64,000 nucleotides of DNA from QANA01 sp963665505 (GTDB lineage: Bacteria > Bacillota > Clostridia > Christensenellales > Christensenellaceae): NCBI GenBank assembly GCA_963665505.1, contig OY762275.1, positions 992,001 through 1,056,000 of the forward strand. Reading direction: 5' to 3'. Shown one piece after another: positions 52,187 through 61,120 of this stretch. Position 1 is the stretch's first letter, and each line of letters opens with the position of its first letter. The notes beneath the pieces are model-generated. The model ran no database searches. It saw nothing but the letters and a program-made list of their open reading frames with translations, and was not told the DNA's origin. A program made the position numbers and the translations under genes.

Positions 52187-53245
52187 ATGGAAATGGAAGG
52201 AACCGGGGAAGAAAGCAGGATCATATCCGGCTATTCTAAAGAAAACGAAAAGGTCGTGGAATCGCGGCTGCGCCCCCGCGTGCTGGAAGAATTCATCGGC
52301 CAGGATAAAGTAAAGGAAAAAATGCGCATCTTCATCGAGGCGGCGCGTTCCCGCGGGGAACCGCTGGACCACGTCTTGCTGTACGGCCCGCCCGGGCTGG
52401 GGAAGACGACGCTTTCCTATATCATCGCGAACGAGATGGGCGTGAACATGCGCATCACCTCGGGCCCGGCGATCGAGCGCCCGGGCGACCTGGCGGCGCT
52501 GCTCACCAACCTGGGCGAAGGCGACGTATTGTTCATAGACGAGATCCACCGCCTAAACGCCAGCGTGGAGGAAGTTCTCTATCCCGCGATGGAAGACTAT
52601 GCGCTCGATATCATCCTGGGCAAAGGGCCGAGCGCCCGTTCCCTCCGGATCGACCTGCCTCATTTCACGCTCGTCGGGGCGACGACGCGCGCGGGCATGC
52701 TCACTTCGCCGCTGCGGGACAGGTTCGGCATCATCAACCGGCTGGCCATCTATTCGCCGGAAGAGCTGCAGGTCATCGTCCGGCGTTCGGCGTCCATTCT
52801 GGGCATACACCTCGAGGATGCGGGCGCGATCGAGATCGCGCGGCGCTCCCGCGGAACGCCGCGCGTGGCCAACCGGCTGCTGCGCCGCGTGCGCGATTTT
52901 GCAGAAATACAGGCGCAGGGCGTCATCACCAAAGAAGTGGCGGACGACGGGCTGGCCTTGCTTGAAGTGGATACGCTGGGGCTGGACGGCGTCGACCGCA
53001 ACCTGCTCCGCACCATGATCGAAGTTTTTGCGGGCCGGCCGGTGGGGCTGGATACGCTGGCCGCCGCGACGGGAGAAGAAGCCAATACGATCGAAGACGT
53101 CTACGAGCCTTTCCTGATGCAGATCGGCTTTCTGATGCGCACGCCCCGCGGCCGTATCGCTACGGACGCCGCCTATGCGCATCTAGGCATCCCCAAAAAA
53201 GAGCAAATACAAAAGGAAGAAGATGGACAGGGAAAGCTGTTCTGA
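52187..53245 (+). CDS. ruvB: Holliday junction DNA helicase RuvB
   Basis: The 352-residue AAA+ motor shows VLLYGPPGLGKTTLSYIIA (Walker A), LFIDEIHRLNASVEE (Walker B), TLVGATTRAGMLTSPLRDRFG (sensor 1) and the winged-helix end FLMQIGFLMRTPRGRIAT. ATG 52187 follows GGGAGGAGC. Its 3' end overlaps queA by 23 nt. Confidence 0.97.
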   Translation: MEMEGTGEESRIISGYSKENEKVVESRLRPRVLEEFIGQDKVKEKMRIFIEAARSRGEPLDHVLLYGPPGLGKTTLSYIIANEMGVNMRITSGPAIERPGDLAALLTNLGEGDVLFIDEIHRLNASVEEVLYPAMEDYALDIILGKGPSARSLRIDLPHFTLVGATTRAGMLTSPLRDRFGIINRLAIYSPEELQVIVRRSASILGIHLEDAGAIEIARRSRGTPRVANRLLRRVRDFAEIQAQGVITKEVADDGLALLEVDTLGLDGVDRNLLRTMIEVFAGRPVGLDTLAAATGEEANTIEDVYEPFLMQIGFLMRTPRGRIATDAAYAHLGIPKKEQIQKEEDGQGKLF

Positions 53246-54284
53246 ACTTGAACCGATGCAAACAAAAGATTTTTATTACCATCTGCCCGAAGAGCTGATC
53301 GCCCAAACACCGGCCGAGCCAAGGGATTCTTCCCGCATGATGGTCTACGATAGGAAGACGGGCCGCGCGGCGCATAAGATCTTCCGGGACATCACAGAGT
53401 ATCTGCGCCCGGCCGACGTGCTGGTCCTAAACCAGACACGGGTCATACCGGCGCGTCTGCTGGGCACCAAGAAAAGCGGTACGGCCTCGGTGGAATGCCT
53501 GCTGCTCAAACCCGCGGGGCAGGATGTCTGGGAAGTCCTGCTGCGCCCGGGCAAACGCCTGCACGAAGGGAACCATGTCGTCTTCGGCCCCGGCCTGGAG
53601 GCCGAGGTATTGCGAAAAGACAAAGAAGGTGTGGCGGTTGTGCGGTTTTCCTATACGGAGGGCACGTTTGAAGACCGGCTGGAGGAATACGGCAGCACGC
53701 CGCTGCCGCCTTATATTCATAAGACGATGCCTTCGGATAAATCGCGCTATCAGACGGTGTATGCAAAAGTGAACGGGTCGGTGGCCGCCCCGACGGCAGG
53801 CCTGCACTTCACCAATGCGCTCCTGGAGGCGATCCGTAAAAAAGGCATCGATATCGTTCCCATACTGCTCCATGTCGGGCTGGGTACGTTCCGGCCGGTC
53901 AAGGTGCAGGATATCACCCGGCACGTCATGCACAGCGAATATTACAGTGTGTCCCCGGAAGCGGCGGCGCGTATAAACGCGGCACGCACCGCGGGCGGCC
54001 GTGTCGTCGCCGTAGGCACGACTTCGGTGCGCACGCTGGAAAGCGCCGCCGGGGAAGGCGGACGTCTGCTGCCCGGCTGCGGGGAAACGGATATTTTTAT
54101 TTACCCCGGCTATACATTCAAGTGCGTGGACGCGCTCATCACCAATTTCCATCTGCCCGAGAGCACGCTCATCATGCTGGTCTCCGCGCTGATCGGCCGG
54201 GAAGAGACGCTGCGCCTCTACGACCTTGCCGTCCGGGAGCGTTACCGGTTTTTCAGCTACGGCGACGCCATGGCGATCTTTTAG
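53223..54284 (+). CDS. queA: S-adenosylmethionine:tRNA ribosyltransferase-isomerase
   Basis: QueA makes epoxyqueuosine from preQ1-tRNA. The 353 residues show YHLPEELIAQTPAEPRDSSR, VLNQTRVIPARLLGTK, PTAGLHFTNALLEAI and LHVGLGTFRPVK. ATG 53223 has AAAGGAAGAAG before it, but homology suggests Met12 (53256) could be the start. It lies between ruvB and tgt in the common ruvAB-queA-tgt-yajC order. Confidence 0.95.
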   Translation: MDRESCSELEPMQTKDFYYHLPEELIAQTPAEPRDSSRMMVYDRKTGRAAHKIFRDITEYLRPADVLVLNQTRVIPARLLGTKKSGTASVECLLLKPAGQDVWEVLLRPGKRLHEGNHVVFGPGLEAEVLRKDKEGVAVVRFSYTEGTFEDRLEEYGSTPLPPYIHKTMPSDKSRYQTVYAKVNGSVAAPTAGLHFTNALLEAIRKKGIDIVPILLHVGLGTFRPVKVQDITRHVMHSEYYSVSPEAAARINAARTAGGRVVAVGTTSVRTLESAAGEGGRLLPGCGETDIFIYPGYTFKCVDALITNFHLPESTLIMLVSALIGREETLRLYDLAVRERYRFFSYGDAMAIF

Positions 54285-54297
54285 AAAAGAGGACCGC

Positions 54298-55410
54298 ATG
54301 TTTACCTTTGAACTGATAAAACAATGCAGCCAGACGGGGGCGCGCGCAGGCATCCTGCATACGCCGCACGGCGATATAAAGACGCCCGTGTTCATGCCCG
54401 TGGGCACGCGTGCCGCCGTCAAGGCGCTCACACCCGCGGAGGTGGAAGAGACGGGCGCACAGATCCTGCTGGCCAATACGTACCACCTGTATCTGCGCCC
54501 CGGCGCCTCCATCGTGAAAGAAGCGGGCGGCCTGCATGCTTTCATGCATTGGGGGAAGCCTATCCTGACGGACAGCGGCGGCTTCCAGGTGTTCAGCCTG
54601 AACGCCCTCAGGGAGATCGGCGAAGAAGGCGTGACCTTCAAAAGCCATATGGACGGCAGCCTCCATTTATTTACGCCCGAAAAAGCGGTGCAGATCCAGC
54701 AGGACCTGGGCGCCGATATCATCATGGCGCTGGATGAATGCACGCCTTATCCTTCCCCGTACGACTATACGAAAACCTCTATGGAACGCACGCACCGTTG
54801 GGCGGAACGCTGCGCCCGCGCCCAGACGCGCGAAGACCAGGCGCTATTCGGCATCGTGCAGGGGGGCACGTACCCGGACCTCCGCCGGGAGAGCGCCCGG
54901 GCGATCGATGCGCTGGGCCTGCCCGGCAATGCGATCGGCGGCCTCAGCGTAGGAGAAGAGAAACAGACCATGTATGCCATGTTGGAAGAGGTGACGCCGC
55001 TGCTGGATGCGCACAAGCCGCGGTATCTGATGGGGGTGGGCACGCCCGACTGCCTGCTTGAAGGCGTGGCGCGGGGCGTAGACATGTTCGACTGCGTACT
55101 GCAGAGCCGTACCGCGCGCATGGGGACCGCGCTCACCAGCCGGGGCAAGCGCAATATGCGCAACGCCCGCTTCGCGCACGATTTCTCCCCGCTGGATCCG
55201 GCGTGCGATTGCTACGCCTGCCGGAATTTTACGCGGGCGTATATCCGCCATCTTGTGAACATGGGCGAGATACTGGGCGCCACGCTGCTCACGATCCATA
55301 ACATACGGTTCAGTGTTTCTCTGATGGAAGAAATGCGCGAAGCTATCCTGGCGGACAGATTTGCCGCTTTCCGGGAAGAATGGCTTGCGCAGATGGGCTA
55401 TGTGTCTTGA
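54298..55410 (+). CDS. tgt: tRNA-guanine transglycosylase
   Basis: Tgt swaps guanine-34 for preQ1. The 370-residue protein has the catalytic Asp regions TDSGGFQVFSL and VDMFDCVLQSRTARMG, GIVQGG, and the zinc ligands CDCYAC...H in its C-terminal part. ATG 54298 follows AAGAGGACCGC, preferred to the longer frame that overlaps queA. Confidence 0.96.
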   Translation: MFTFELIKQCSQTGARAGILHTPHGDIKTPVFMPVGTRAAVKALTPAEVEETGAQILLANTYHLYLRPGASIVKEAGGLHAFMHWGKPILTDSGGFQVFSLNALREIGEEGVTFKSHMDGSLHLFTPEKAVQIQQDLGADIIMALDECTPYPSPYDYTKTSMERTHRWAERCARAQTREDQALFGIVQGGTYPDLRRESARAIDALGLPGNAIGGLSVGEEKQTMYAMLEEVTPLLDAHKPRYLMGVGTPDCLLEGVARGVDMFDCVLQSRTARMGTALTSRGKRNMRNARFAHDFSPLDPACDCYACRNFTRAYIRHLVNMGEILGATLLTIHNIRFSVSLMEEMREAILADRFAAFREEWLAQMGYVS

Positions 55411-55443
55411 CAGGGATTTTGGTTATCCGTTATTATAAGGAAA

Positions 55444-55473
55444 GTAATTTGTACTAAGAAACGTAATTTGTAC
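55444..55473 (+). promoter_or_regulatory. Direct repeat GTAATTTGTAC upstream of yajC
   Basis: Two exact copies of GTAATTTGTAC (55444-55454 and 55463-55473) begin 19 nt apart in the tgt-yajC gap. A protein binding two turns apart is possible; no known operator matches. Confidence 0.35.
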
Positions 55474-55525
55474 AAACTGCCGGTTGGGCCGCCGGCTGTG
55501 TTCGCGGCCCCGAAAGGAAAGCGAT

Positions 55526-55828
55526 ATGTCTGAAAATTTTTTGAGCACACTCGTCGAGTATGCGCCTATGATCCTCCTGCTCGTTGTCGTTTCCGTGGTG
55601 ATGGTCGTCCCACAGAAGCGGCGGGAAAAGAAAGTACGGCAGATGCTGGAAAGCATCAAGGTCGGGGATAATATCCGCACGATCGGCGGCATCTACGGCA
55701 AGGTCACCAAATTGAAAGAAGACCTCGTTACCGTCCAGACGGGGCCGGAAAAAATGCAGATCACTTTGTCCAAATCTGCGATCTCTTCGGTCGATTATTC
55801 GGACGTTACCCAGGAATCGCTGGAATAA
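55526..55828 (+). CDS. yajC: Preprotein translocase accessory subunit YajC
   Basis: The 100-residue protein starts at ATG 55526 after GAAAGGAAAG. It has one membrane helix (APMILLLVVVSVVMVV), then PQKRREKKVRQMLESIKVGD and IRTIGGIYGKV, the YajC signature. It assists SecDF at the translocon. Confidence 0.93.
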   Translation: MSENFLSTLVEYAPMILLLVVVSVVMVVPQKRREKKVRQMLESIKVGDNIRTIGGIYGKVTKLKEDLVTVQTGPEKMQITLSKSAISSVDYSDVTQESLE

Positions 55829-55861
55829 TGGCCCGCGGGCGGCCCGGGAGACGGATGCAAA

Positions 55862-55898
55862 AAGAAGAACGGTGTAAAGCACACCGTTCTTCTTTTTC
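55862..55898. terminator. Terminator between yajC and cobO
   Basis: AAGAAGAACGGTGT-aaagc-ACACCGTTCTTCTTTTT; usable from both sides. Confidence 0.88.
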
Positions 55899-55940
55899 TA
55901 TCTTTTTAGAAATACGGTAGCCGGATGCCCGCGGCCGTTT

Positions 55941-56459
55941 TCAGAATTCTATCCCGCGCCGCGCGGCCTGCCCGTGCGCATAGGGGTGGGCCTCCAGGCG
56001 CATTTCCGTCCGGTATTGGGCAAGCGGGGCAAGCGGCCCGGGCTGCCGCCCCGTCAGGATAAGCTCCGTTTCGCCCTTTTTTTGGATCAGCTCTTTTAAC
56101 GCAGAAAAGGGAAGGATGTCCATCGCGGCGGCGTCCAGCACTTCGTCCAGCACGGCCACGTCCGCGGCGCCCGCATAGATGGAGCGCACGGCCTGTTGGA
56201 AGAGTTCCTGCTGCCGGGCGAAGAATTCCGCTTTTTCGGCCTCGGTCATGTTTCGGACGAATTTGCCGGTGGGGGAAGACGCGAGGACCGTAGCGCCCAG
56301 CCGCTGCAAAGCCTTCGCTTCGCCGCTCTGGCCCGTTTTCAAAAATTGGCAGAACAGGACGCGCAGCCCCTGCCCGAGGGCGCGGGCGCAAAGCCCGGCC
56401 GCCGCCGTCGTTTTGCCCTGGCCCTTCCCGTAATAGATGTGTGTGCAGGCGTTTTTCAT
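55941..56459 (-). CDS. cobO: Cob(I)yrinic acid a,c-diamide adenosyltransferase
   Basis: The 172-residue CobA/CobO/BtuR-type enzyme transfers adenosyl from ATP to cobalt(I). It has the P-loop YYGKGQGKTTAAAGL, RVLFCQFLKTG, VLDEVLDA (Walker B-like) and LILTGRQP. No other cobalamin gene is nearby, so it probably serves salvage. Confidence 0.92.
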   Translation of the reverse strand: MKNACTHIYYGKGQGKTTAAAGLCARALGQGLRVLFCQFLKTGQSGEAKALQRLGATVLASSPTGKFVRNMTEAEKAEFFARQQELFQQAVRSIYAGAADVAVLDEVLDAAAMDILPFSALKELIQKKGETELILTGRQPGPLAPLAQYRTEMRLEAHPYAHGQAARRGIEF

Positions 56460-56570
56460 CTCGACCTCTTACAAACTCTTTTTTTCAGTATAAAGTCTTT
56501 TGTCCCCGCGCGTCAACTTGTAAAGCGGGGTATTTTTGTGTTAAAATAAACAAATAAAGGTAGGGAGAGT

Positions 56571-57347
56571 ATGCGAAAGAAAACGCTGTTTTTCCTTCTA
56601 ATCCTATATGTTTTGTGTATCCCTCTGTCCGCCTATGCCGGCATGCTGGAAAACCTGCCCCTCGGGCAAGGCTCGTTCAGCGGAGACGTCGTGGCCCTCC
56701 AGCAGCGGCTGATCGACCTGGGGTATTTGCATTTCCGTGCGTCGGGCAGCTTTGGCGATATGACCAAGGCGGCTGTGCGGGCTTTCCAAAAACGGAACGA
56801 TCTTTCCTCGACGGGGATCGTCGATGAAGAGACGTATTATACGCTTTTTTTCGCCGATTGCGTGCGGGCCAGGGCGAACGCCAGCATTTCCTGTATCACG
56901 GGGCCGGTGACCGTGGCCGAACCGCCCGCCTATGGCGTGCTGACCGGCTGGCAGGAGATCGCCCTTCTTTTCCCGGTAGGCACCCGGGCCGAGGTCACCG
57001 ACCTGTATACGGGCTATACGTATACGGTCGTGCGCGCGGGCGGGGCCAACCATGCCGACGTGCGGCCGCTGGTACAATCGGATTACAAGACATACCTGAA
57101 ATGCTTTGGAGGAGCCTATACGTGGGAAAAACGCCCCGCGCTCGTGGAGATCGGGGGCGTGCAGTACGCCGCTTCGGTCTTCGGCACCCCCAATGCGAAC
57201 GGATACGCGGGCGAAGGATCTTCCGATATGGAAGGTTCGATTTGTGTGTACTTCTATGAAAGCACGTCGGATATCGGCGGGATCGCGGATGTGGAGCACG
57301 ATACCAACGTCCTTCTCGCGTCGGCGGGGGCGGGCATCGCGAAATGA
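56571..57347 (+). CDS. Secreted peptidoglycan-binding-domain protein with degenerate C-terminal domain
   Basis: A signal peptide (LFFLLILYVLCIPLSAYA) is followed by one PG_binding_1 domain (VVALQQRLIDLGYLHF, AVRAFQKRNDL). The C-terminal part resembles a domain often attached to clostridial PG-binding proteins (FPVGTRAEVTDLYTGYTYTV, ANHADVRPL, TWEKRPALVEI). The usual closing GHxCIHF appears here as GSICVYF, so two His are lost. Its stop overlaps the recX ATG by four bases. Confidence 0.75.
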   Translation: MRKKTLFFLLILYVLCIPLSAYAGMLENLPLGQGSFSGDVVALQQRLIDLGYLHFRASGSFGDMTKAAVRAFQKRNDLSSTGIVDEETYYTLFFADCVRARANASISCITGPVTVAEPPAYGVLTGWQEIALLFPVGTRAEVTDLYTGYTYTVVRAGGANHADVRPLVQSDYKTYLKCFGGAYTWEKRPALVEIGGVQYAASVFGTPNANGYAGEGSSDMEGSICVYFYESTSDIGGIADVEHDTNVLLASAGAGIAK

Positions 57348-57970
57348 AACGGATAATCACCGAGCTGAAACAACAGGCGCGCAACAAGAAGCGCTACAAT
57401 GTATATACGGACGAAGGCTTTTTATTGTCGCTTTCCTGCGAGACGGTCCTGCGCTACGGCCTGGCGCCCGGCAGGGAACTGGAAGAAGATTTTTTAGCGC
57501 TGCTCCGGCAGGAAGACACCGTCAAATACGCCAAAGAGGCCGCCATGTCCTATGTGGGCTATGCGCAGCGGACCCGCCGGCAGGTGGAAACCCATCTTGC
57601 CAAAAAGGGGATCGATGCCCAGAGCATCGCGGCCGCGGTGGAAGCGCTCATGCGCTATCATTATATAGACGATGCCGCCTATGTCCGGGAATTCGCGCTT
57701 TCTTACCGGGACAAGCTGGGCCGGTATGCCATGCGCCAGAAACTGCTGCAGCGCGGCGTGCCCGCCGAAGTGATCGAAGAAAATCTGGATGTCCCGGAAG
57801 AGACGCAGGCACAGGCCGCGGCGGCGATCGCCGCCAGGCTGGCGGCGCGTTATAGCGGCCTGCCCGAACAAAAGAGCCGGCAAAAGATCTATGCGGCGCT
57901 GTACAGGAAAGGGTTTGACAGCGATATGATCCTCCGGGTGCTGGGCGAGGGGGAGGAAACGGGGCAATGA
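57344..57970 (+). CDS. recX: Regulatory protein RecX
   Basis: The 208-residue helical protein shows RRQVETHLAKKGID, YHYIDDAAYVREFALSYRD and YAMRQKLLQRGVPAEVIEE, the three-helix repeats of RecX, which modulates RecA filaments. Its stop overlaps birA (ATGA). Confidence 0.9.
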   Translation: MKRIITELKQQARNKKRYNVYTDEGFLLSLSCETVLRYGLAPGRELEEDFLALLRQEDTVKYAKEAAMSYVGYAQRTRRQVETHLAKKGIDAQSIAAAVEALMRYHYIDDAAYVREFALSYRDKLGRYAMRQKLLQRGVPAEVIEENLDVPEETQAQAAAAIAARLAARYSGLPEQKSRQKIYAALYRKGFDSDMILRVLGEGEETGQ

Positions 57971-58701
57971 CGGAATTTTTGCAGGCGTTCAGGGAAAAGA
58001 TGGCGGGCCGGGGTGCCTGCCTGTATTTGTTGGAGGAAGTCGATTCCACCAATACGTTCGCCAAAAAGCTGCGCGGCGGCCGGCCCGCGGTCGTGCTCGC
58101 GGCCCGTCAGACGGCCGGGCGGGGCAGGCTGGGCAGGGCCTGGGCTGCCGGGACGGACGACCTGTGCATCAGCTTCTATTACCCCAGCCCGGTACGGGAC
58201 CTGCTGGGCCTTACGCTGGCGGCAGCATTGGCCGTCGTCGAAACGGTGGACGTCTTCTGCGAAGGCGCGGCCATCAAATGGCCCAACGATATACTGCTGG
58301 GAGGAAAAAAGCTGGTGGGCATCCTGGCGGAATCCATTTTCATGGGCCGCGACCCGCAGGCCGTCGTGATCGGCGTGGGTATCAACGGGAACGCCGCGCG
58401 GTTTAACGGAGAATTGGCGGAAAAAGCGGTCTCCCTGAAGATGGCGACGGGTAAAAAGGTCGACATCGCAGAGCTGGCCTTTCTTCTTTGGAAAAATATG
58501 GATGCCTGTTTTTCCGCATTTTGCCGCGAAGGGTTTGCTCCCCTGCTGGATGCCTATACCGCGCGGTCCGCGATGGTGGGCAAAGAGGTCACGATCCATG
58601 GCAAGACCGGCGTATGCCGCGGCTTTTCCAGGCGGGGAGGCCTCCTCCTTGCGCGGGACGGCGCCGTGGAAGAACTGTATTTCGGGGAAGTGTCCTTCTG
58701 A
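57967..58701 (+). CDS. birA: Biotin-[acetyl-CoA-carboxylase] ligase, no HTH domain
   Basis: The 244-residue monofunctional ligase has EVDSTNTFAKKL, the biotin/ATP loop TAGRGRLGRAW, IKWPNDILLGGKKLVGIL and IGVGINGN. It lacks the N-terminal repressor helix-turn-helix seen in longer BirA proteins. It attaches biotin to carboxylase subunits. Confidence 0.93.
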   Translation: MTEFLQAFREKMAGRGACLYLLEEVDSTNTFAKKLRGGRPAVVLAARQTAGRGRLGRAWAAGTDDLCISFYYPSPVRDLLGLTLAAALAVVETVDVFCEGAAIKWPNDILLGGKKLVGILAESIFMGRDPQAVVIGVGINGNAARFNGELAEKAVSLKMATGKKVDIAELAFLLWKNMDACFSAFCREGFAPLLDAYTARSAMVGKEVTIHGKTGVCRGFSRRGGLLLARDGAVEELYFGEVSF

Positions 58702-58823
58702 TCCGGGAGGGGCAGAAAATGTTAAAAATTTATGAAAATATGAAAAACGTAGCTTTTTAGAGTTTTCTTGAGATAATTAAAGGAAATCGCCTGCTTTCCC
58801 GCGATTTTGGGAAATGGTAATCC

Positions 58824-58851
58824 TTGTATAATTGGCAAAGATATTTATAAT
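58824..58851 (+). promoter_or_regulatory. Sigma-A promoter of groESL
   Basis: TTGTAT (58824-58829), 16-nt spacer, TATAAT (58846-58851), just before the CIRCE operator. Confidence 0.8.
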
Positions 58852-58862
58852 AAGAATTGTTA

Positions 58863-58889
58863 TTAGCACTCATTGTTGATGAGTGCTAA
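58863..58889 (+). promoter_or_regulatory. CIRCE operator (HrcA-binding site)
   Basis: A perfect CIRCE: TTAGCACTC, 9-nt spacer, GAGTGCTAA. Placed over the expected transcription start of groESL, it indicates repression by HrcA and heat induction. Confidence 0.97.
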
Positions 58890-58953
58890 TAACGCCAAAA
58901 CGCAGTCTCACAGACGGCATTTATAATTTCAGATATTTGAAGGAGGGTTCAGT

Positions 58954-59238
58954 ATGAATCTAAAACCATTGGCAGACAGAGTTGTCATTAAGGCCATAGA
59001 GGCGGAAGAGACGACCAAGAGCGGGATCGTGCTTCCCGGAAGCGCCAAAGAGAAACCGCAGATGGCCGAAGTCGTTGCAGCAGGCCCGGGTGGCATGGTC
59101 GACGGAAAAGAAGTAAAGATGATGGTCAAGCCCGGGGATAAGGTGATCTATTCCAAGTACTCCGGAACCGAAGTAAAGATCGACGGGCAGGAACTGATCA
59201 TCGTAAAGCAGTCCGACATACTGGCAACCGTGGAATAA
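58954..59238 (+). CDS. groES: Co-chaperonin GroES
   Basis: The 94-residue protein shows LKPLADRVVIKAIEAEETTKSG (trimmed family start), the mobile loop IVLPGSAKEKPQ and GDKVIYSKYSGTEVKIDG. It caps the GroEL ring. ATG 58954 follows GAAGGAGGG; groEL follows by 41 nt. Confidence 0.97.
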   Translation: MNLKPLADRVVIKAIEAEETTKSGIVLPGSAKEKPQMAEVVAAGPGGMVDGKEVKMMVKPGDKVIYSKYSGTEVKIDGQELIIVKQSDILATVE

Positions 59239-59279
59239 ATGGTATATATAAAAAAGAAAGTACAGGGGAGGAATAAAAT

Positions 59280-60914
59280 ATGGCAAAACAGATGAAATTT
59301 GGCGAAGACGCAAGACGCGCACTGGAAAAAGGAGTGAACAAGCTTGCCGATGCCGTTAAAATAACGCTTGGCCCCAAGGGCCGCAACGTTGTGCTGGATA
59401 AGAAATTCGGCTCGCCGCTCATCATCAACGACGGCGTGACCATCGCAAAAGAGATCGAGCTGGAAGACCCGTTTGAGAATATGGGCGCACAGCTTGTCAA
59501 AGAAGTCGCCATCAAGACCAATGACGTCGCGGGCGACGGCACGACCACCGCAACGCTGCTGGCACAGGCGATCATCCGCGAAGGCTTAAAGAACGTAGCC
59601 GCGGGCGCCAACCCGATGGTCCTGAAGAACGGGATCATGCAGGCGTGCGATGCGGCCGTCGAAGGCCTGCAGGAAATGTCCAAGCCTATCGAAGGCACCT
59701 CGGCGATCGCGCAGGTCGCGGCCATTTCCGCCAACGATACCATGATCGGCCAACTGATCGCCGATGCCATGGCCAAGGTCGGCAATGAAGGCGTTATCAC
59801 CGTGGAAGAATCCAAGACGATGAAAACCGACCTCAACGTTGTCGAAGGCATGCAGTTCGACCGCGGCTATGCGTCCGCCTATATGGCGACCGATACCGAC
59901 AAGATGGAAGCCGTATTGGACGATCCGCTGATCCTTATTACAGACAAGAAGATCTCCAACATACAGGAGGTCCTGCCGCTGCTCGAACAGATCGTGCAGG
60001 TCGGCAAAAAATTGCTTATCATCGCAGAAGACATTGAAGGCGAAGCGTTGGCGACATTGGTCCTGAACAAACTGCGCGGCACCTTCAACTGTGTCGCCGT
60101 CAAGGCCCCGGGCTTTGGCGACAGAAGGAAGGCCATGCTGGAAGATATCGGCGTGCTGACCGGCGGCACCGTGATCTCCAGCGAAGTCGGCCTGGAGCTG
60201 AAAGAGACCAATATCGAGCAACTGGGCCATGCCCGGCAGGTAAAAGTGGATAAGGAAAATACCATCATCGTGGAAGGCAAGGGCGATCCGGCCGCTATCC
60301 GCGCAAGGGTATCCTCCATCAAGGCACAGATCGAAGAGAGCACTTCCGATTACGATAAAGAGAAATTGCAGGAACGTCTTGCAAAACTGTCCGGCGGCGT
60401 GGCCGTCATACAAGTCGGCGCTGCGACCGAGACGGAGATGAAAGACATGAAACTGCGTATCGAAGACGCGCTCGCCGCGACCAGGGCCGCTGTGGAAGAA
60501 GGCATCGTCCCGGGCGGCGGGACCGCTCTTCTCAAAGTTGAAAACAAGGTAAAGGCGTTGCTGGGTGTCACCGAAGATGTCGATACCAAGACCGGTATCA
60601 AGATCGTTCTGCGCGCGCTGGAGGAACCTATCCGCCAGATCGCGGCCAACGCAGGCGTAGAGGGCAGCATCATCGTGGAGAAGATACGTGCCAGTGAATC
60701 CAATTCGTTCGGGTATGACGCCCGGGAGAACCATTTCACGGATATGATCAAATCCGGCATACTCGACCCGACAAAGGTTACACGCTTCGCACTGCAAAAT
60801 GCGGCTTCCATTTCGGCCATGCTGCTGACGACGGAGAGCGTCGTCACGGATATCCCGAAGGAAGAGCCGGCGATGCCGGCAGGCGCACCTGGCATGGGCG
60901 GCGGGATGTATTAA
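59280..60914 (+). CDS. groEL: Chaperonin GroEL
   Basis: The 544-residue chaperonin has VKITLGPKGRNVVLDKKFG, NDVAGDGTTTATLLAQAI (ATP site), LKVENKVKALL region after VPGGGTALL, and the Gly/Met-rich tail GMGGGMY. It is the second gene of the HrcA/CIRCE operon and closes with a clear terminator. Confidence 0.98.
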   Translation: MAKQMKFGEDARRALEKGVNKLADAVKITLGPKGRNVVLDKKFGSPLIINDGVTIAKEIELEDPFENMGAQLVKEVAIKTNDVAGDGTTTATLLAQAIIREGLKNVAAGANPMVLKNGIMQACDAAVEGLQEMSKPIEGTSAIAQVAAISANDTMIGQLIADAMAKVGNEGVITVEESKTMKTDLNVVEGMQFDRGYASAYMATDTDKMEAVLDDPLILITDKKISNIQEVLPLLEQIVQVGKKLLIIAEDIEGEALATLVLNKLRGTFNCVAVKAPGFGDRRKAMLEDIGVLTGGTVISSEVGLELKETNIEQLGHARQVKVDKENTIIVEGKGDPAAIRARVSSIKAQIEESTSDYDKEKLQERLAKLSGGVAVIQVGAATETEMKDMKLRIEDALAATRAAVEEGIVPGGGTALLKVENKVKALLGVTEDVDTKTGIKIVLRALEEPIRQIAANAGVEGSIIVEKIRASESNSFGYDARENHFTDMIKSGILDPTKVTRFALQNAASISAMLLTTESVVTDIPKEEPAMPAGAPGMGGGMY

Positions 60915-60924
60915 GCGGACCAAA

Positions 60925-60959
60925 CAAAAAAGCGTTCCAGATATTGGAACGCTTTTTTT
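60925..60959 (+). terminator. Terminator of groESL
   Basis: AAAAAAGCGTTCCA-gatat-TGGAACGCTTTTTTT. Confidence 0.9.
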
Positions 60960-61061
60960 GATATTTTTCCTTAATTTAGGGAAAACTGGTATAAAAATCA
61001 TGTCGGGTCTACGTTTTTTTGTGTAAAAAGTGAATGAAACGTTAAGAATACCCGTGGAATA

Positions 61062-61090
61062 TATACAAAGTTGAAAATATATAGTATAAT
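61062..61090 (+). promoter_or_regulatory. Promoter of the NlpC/P60 hydrolase gene
   Basis: TATAAT (61085-61090) with TATACA (61062-61067) 17 nt upstream, 30 nt before the ATG at 61121. The -35 is weak. Confidence 0.5.
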
Positions 61091-61120
61091 GTGTTTACTT
61101 TACGGAAGGAGCAGGTTGTT

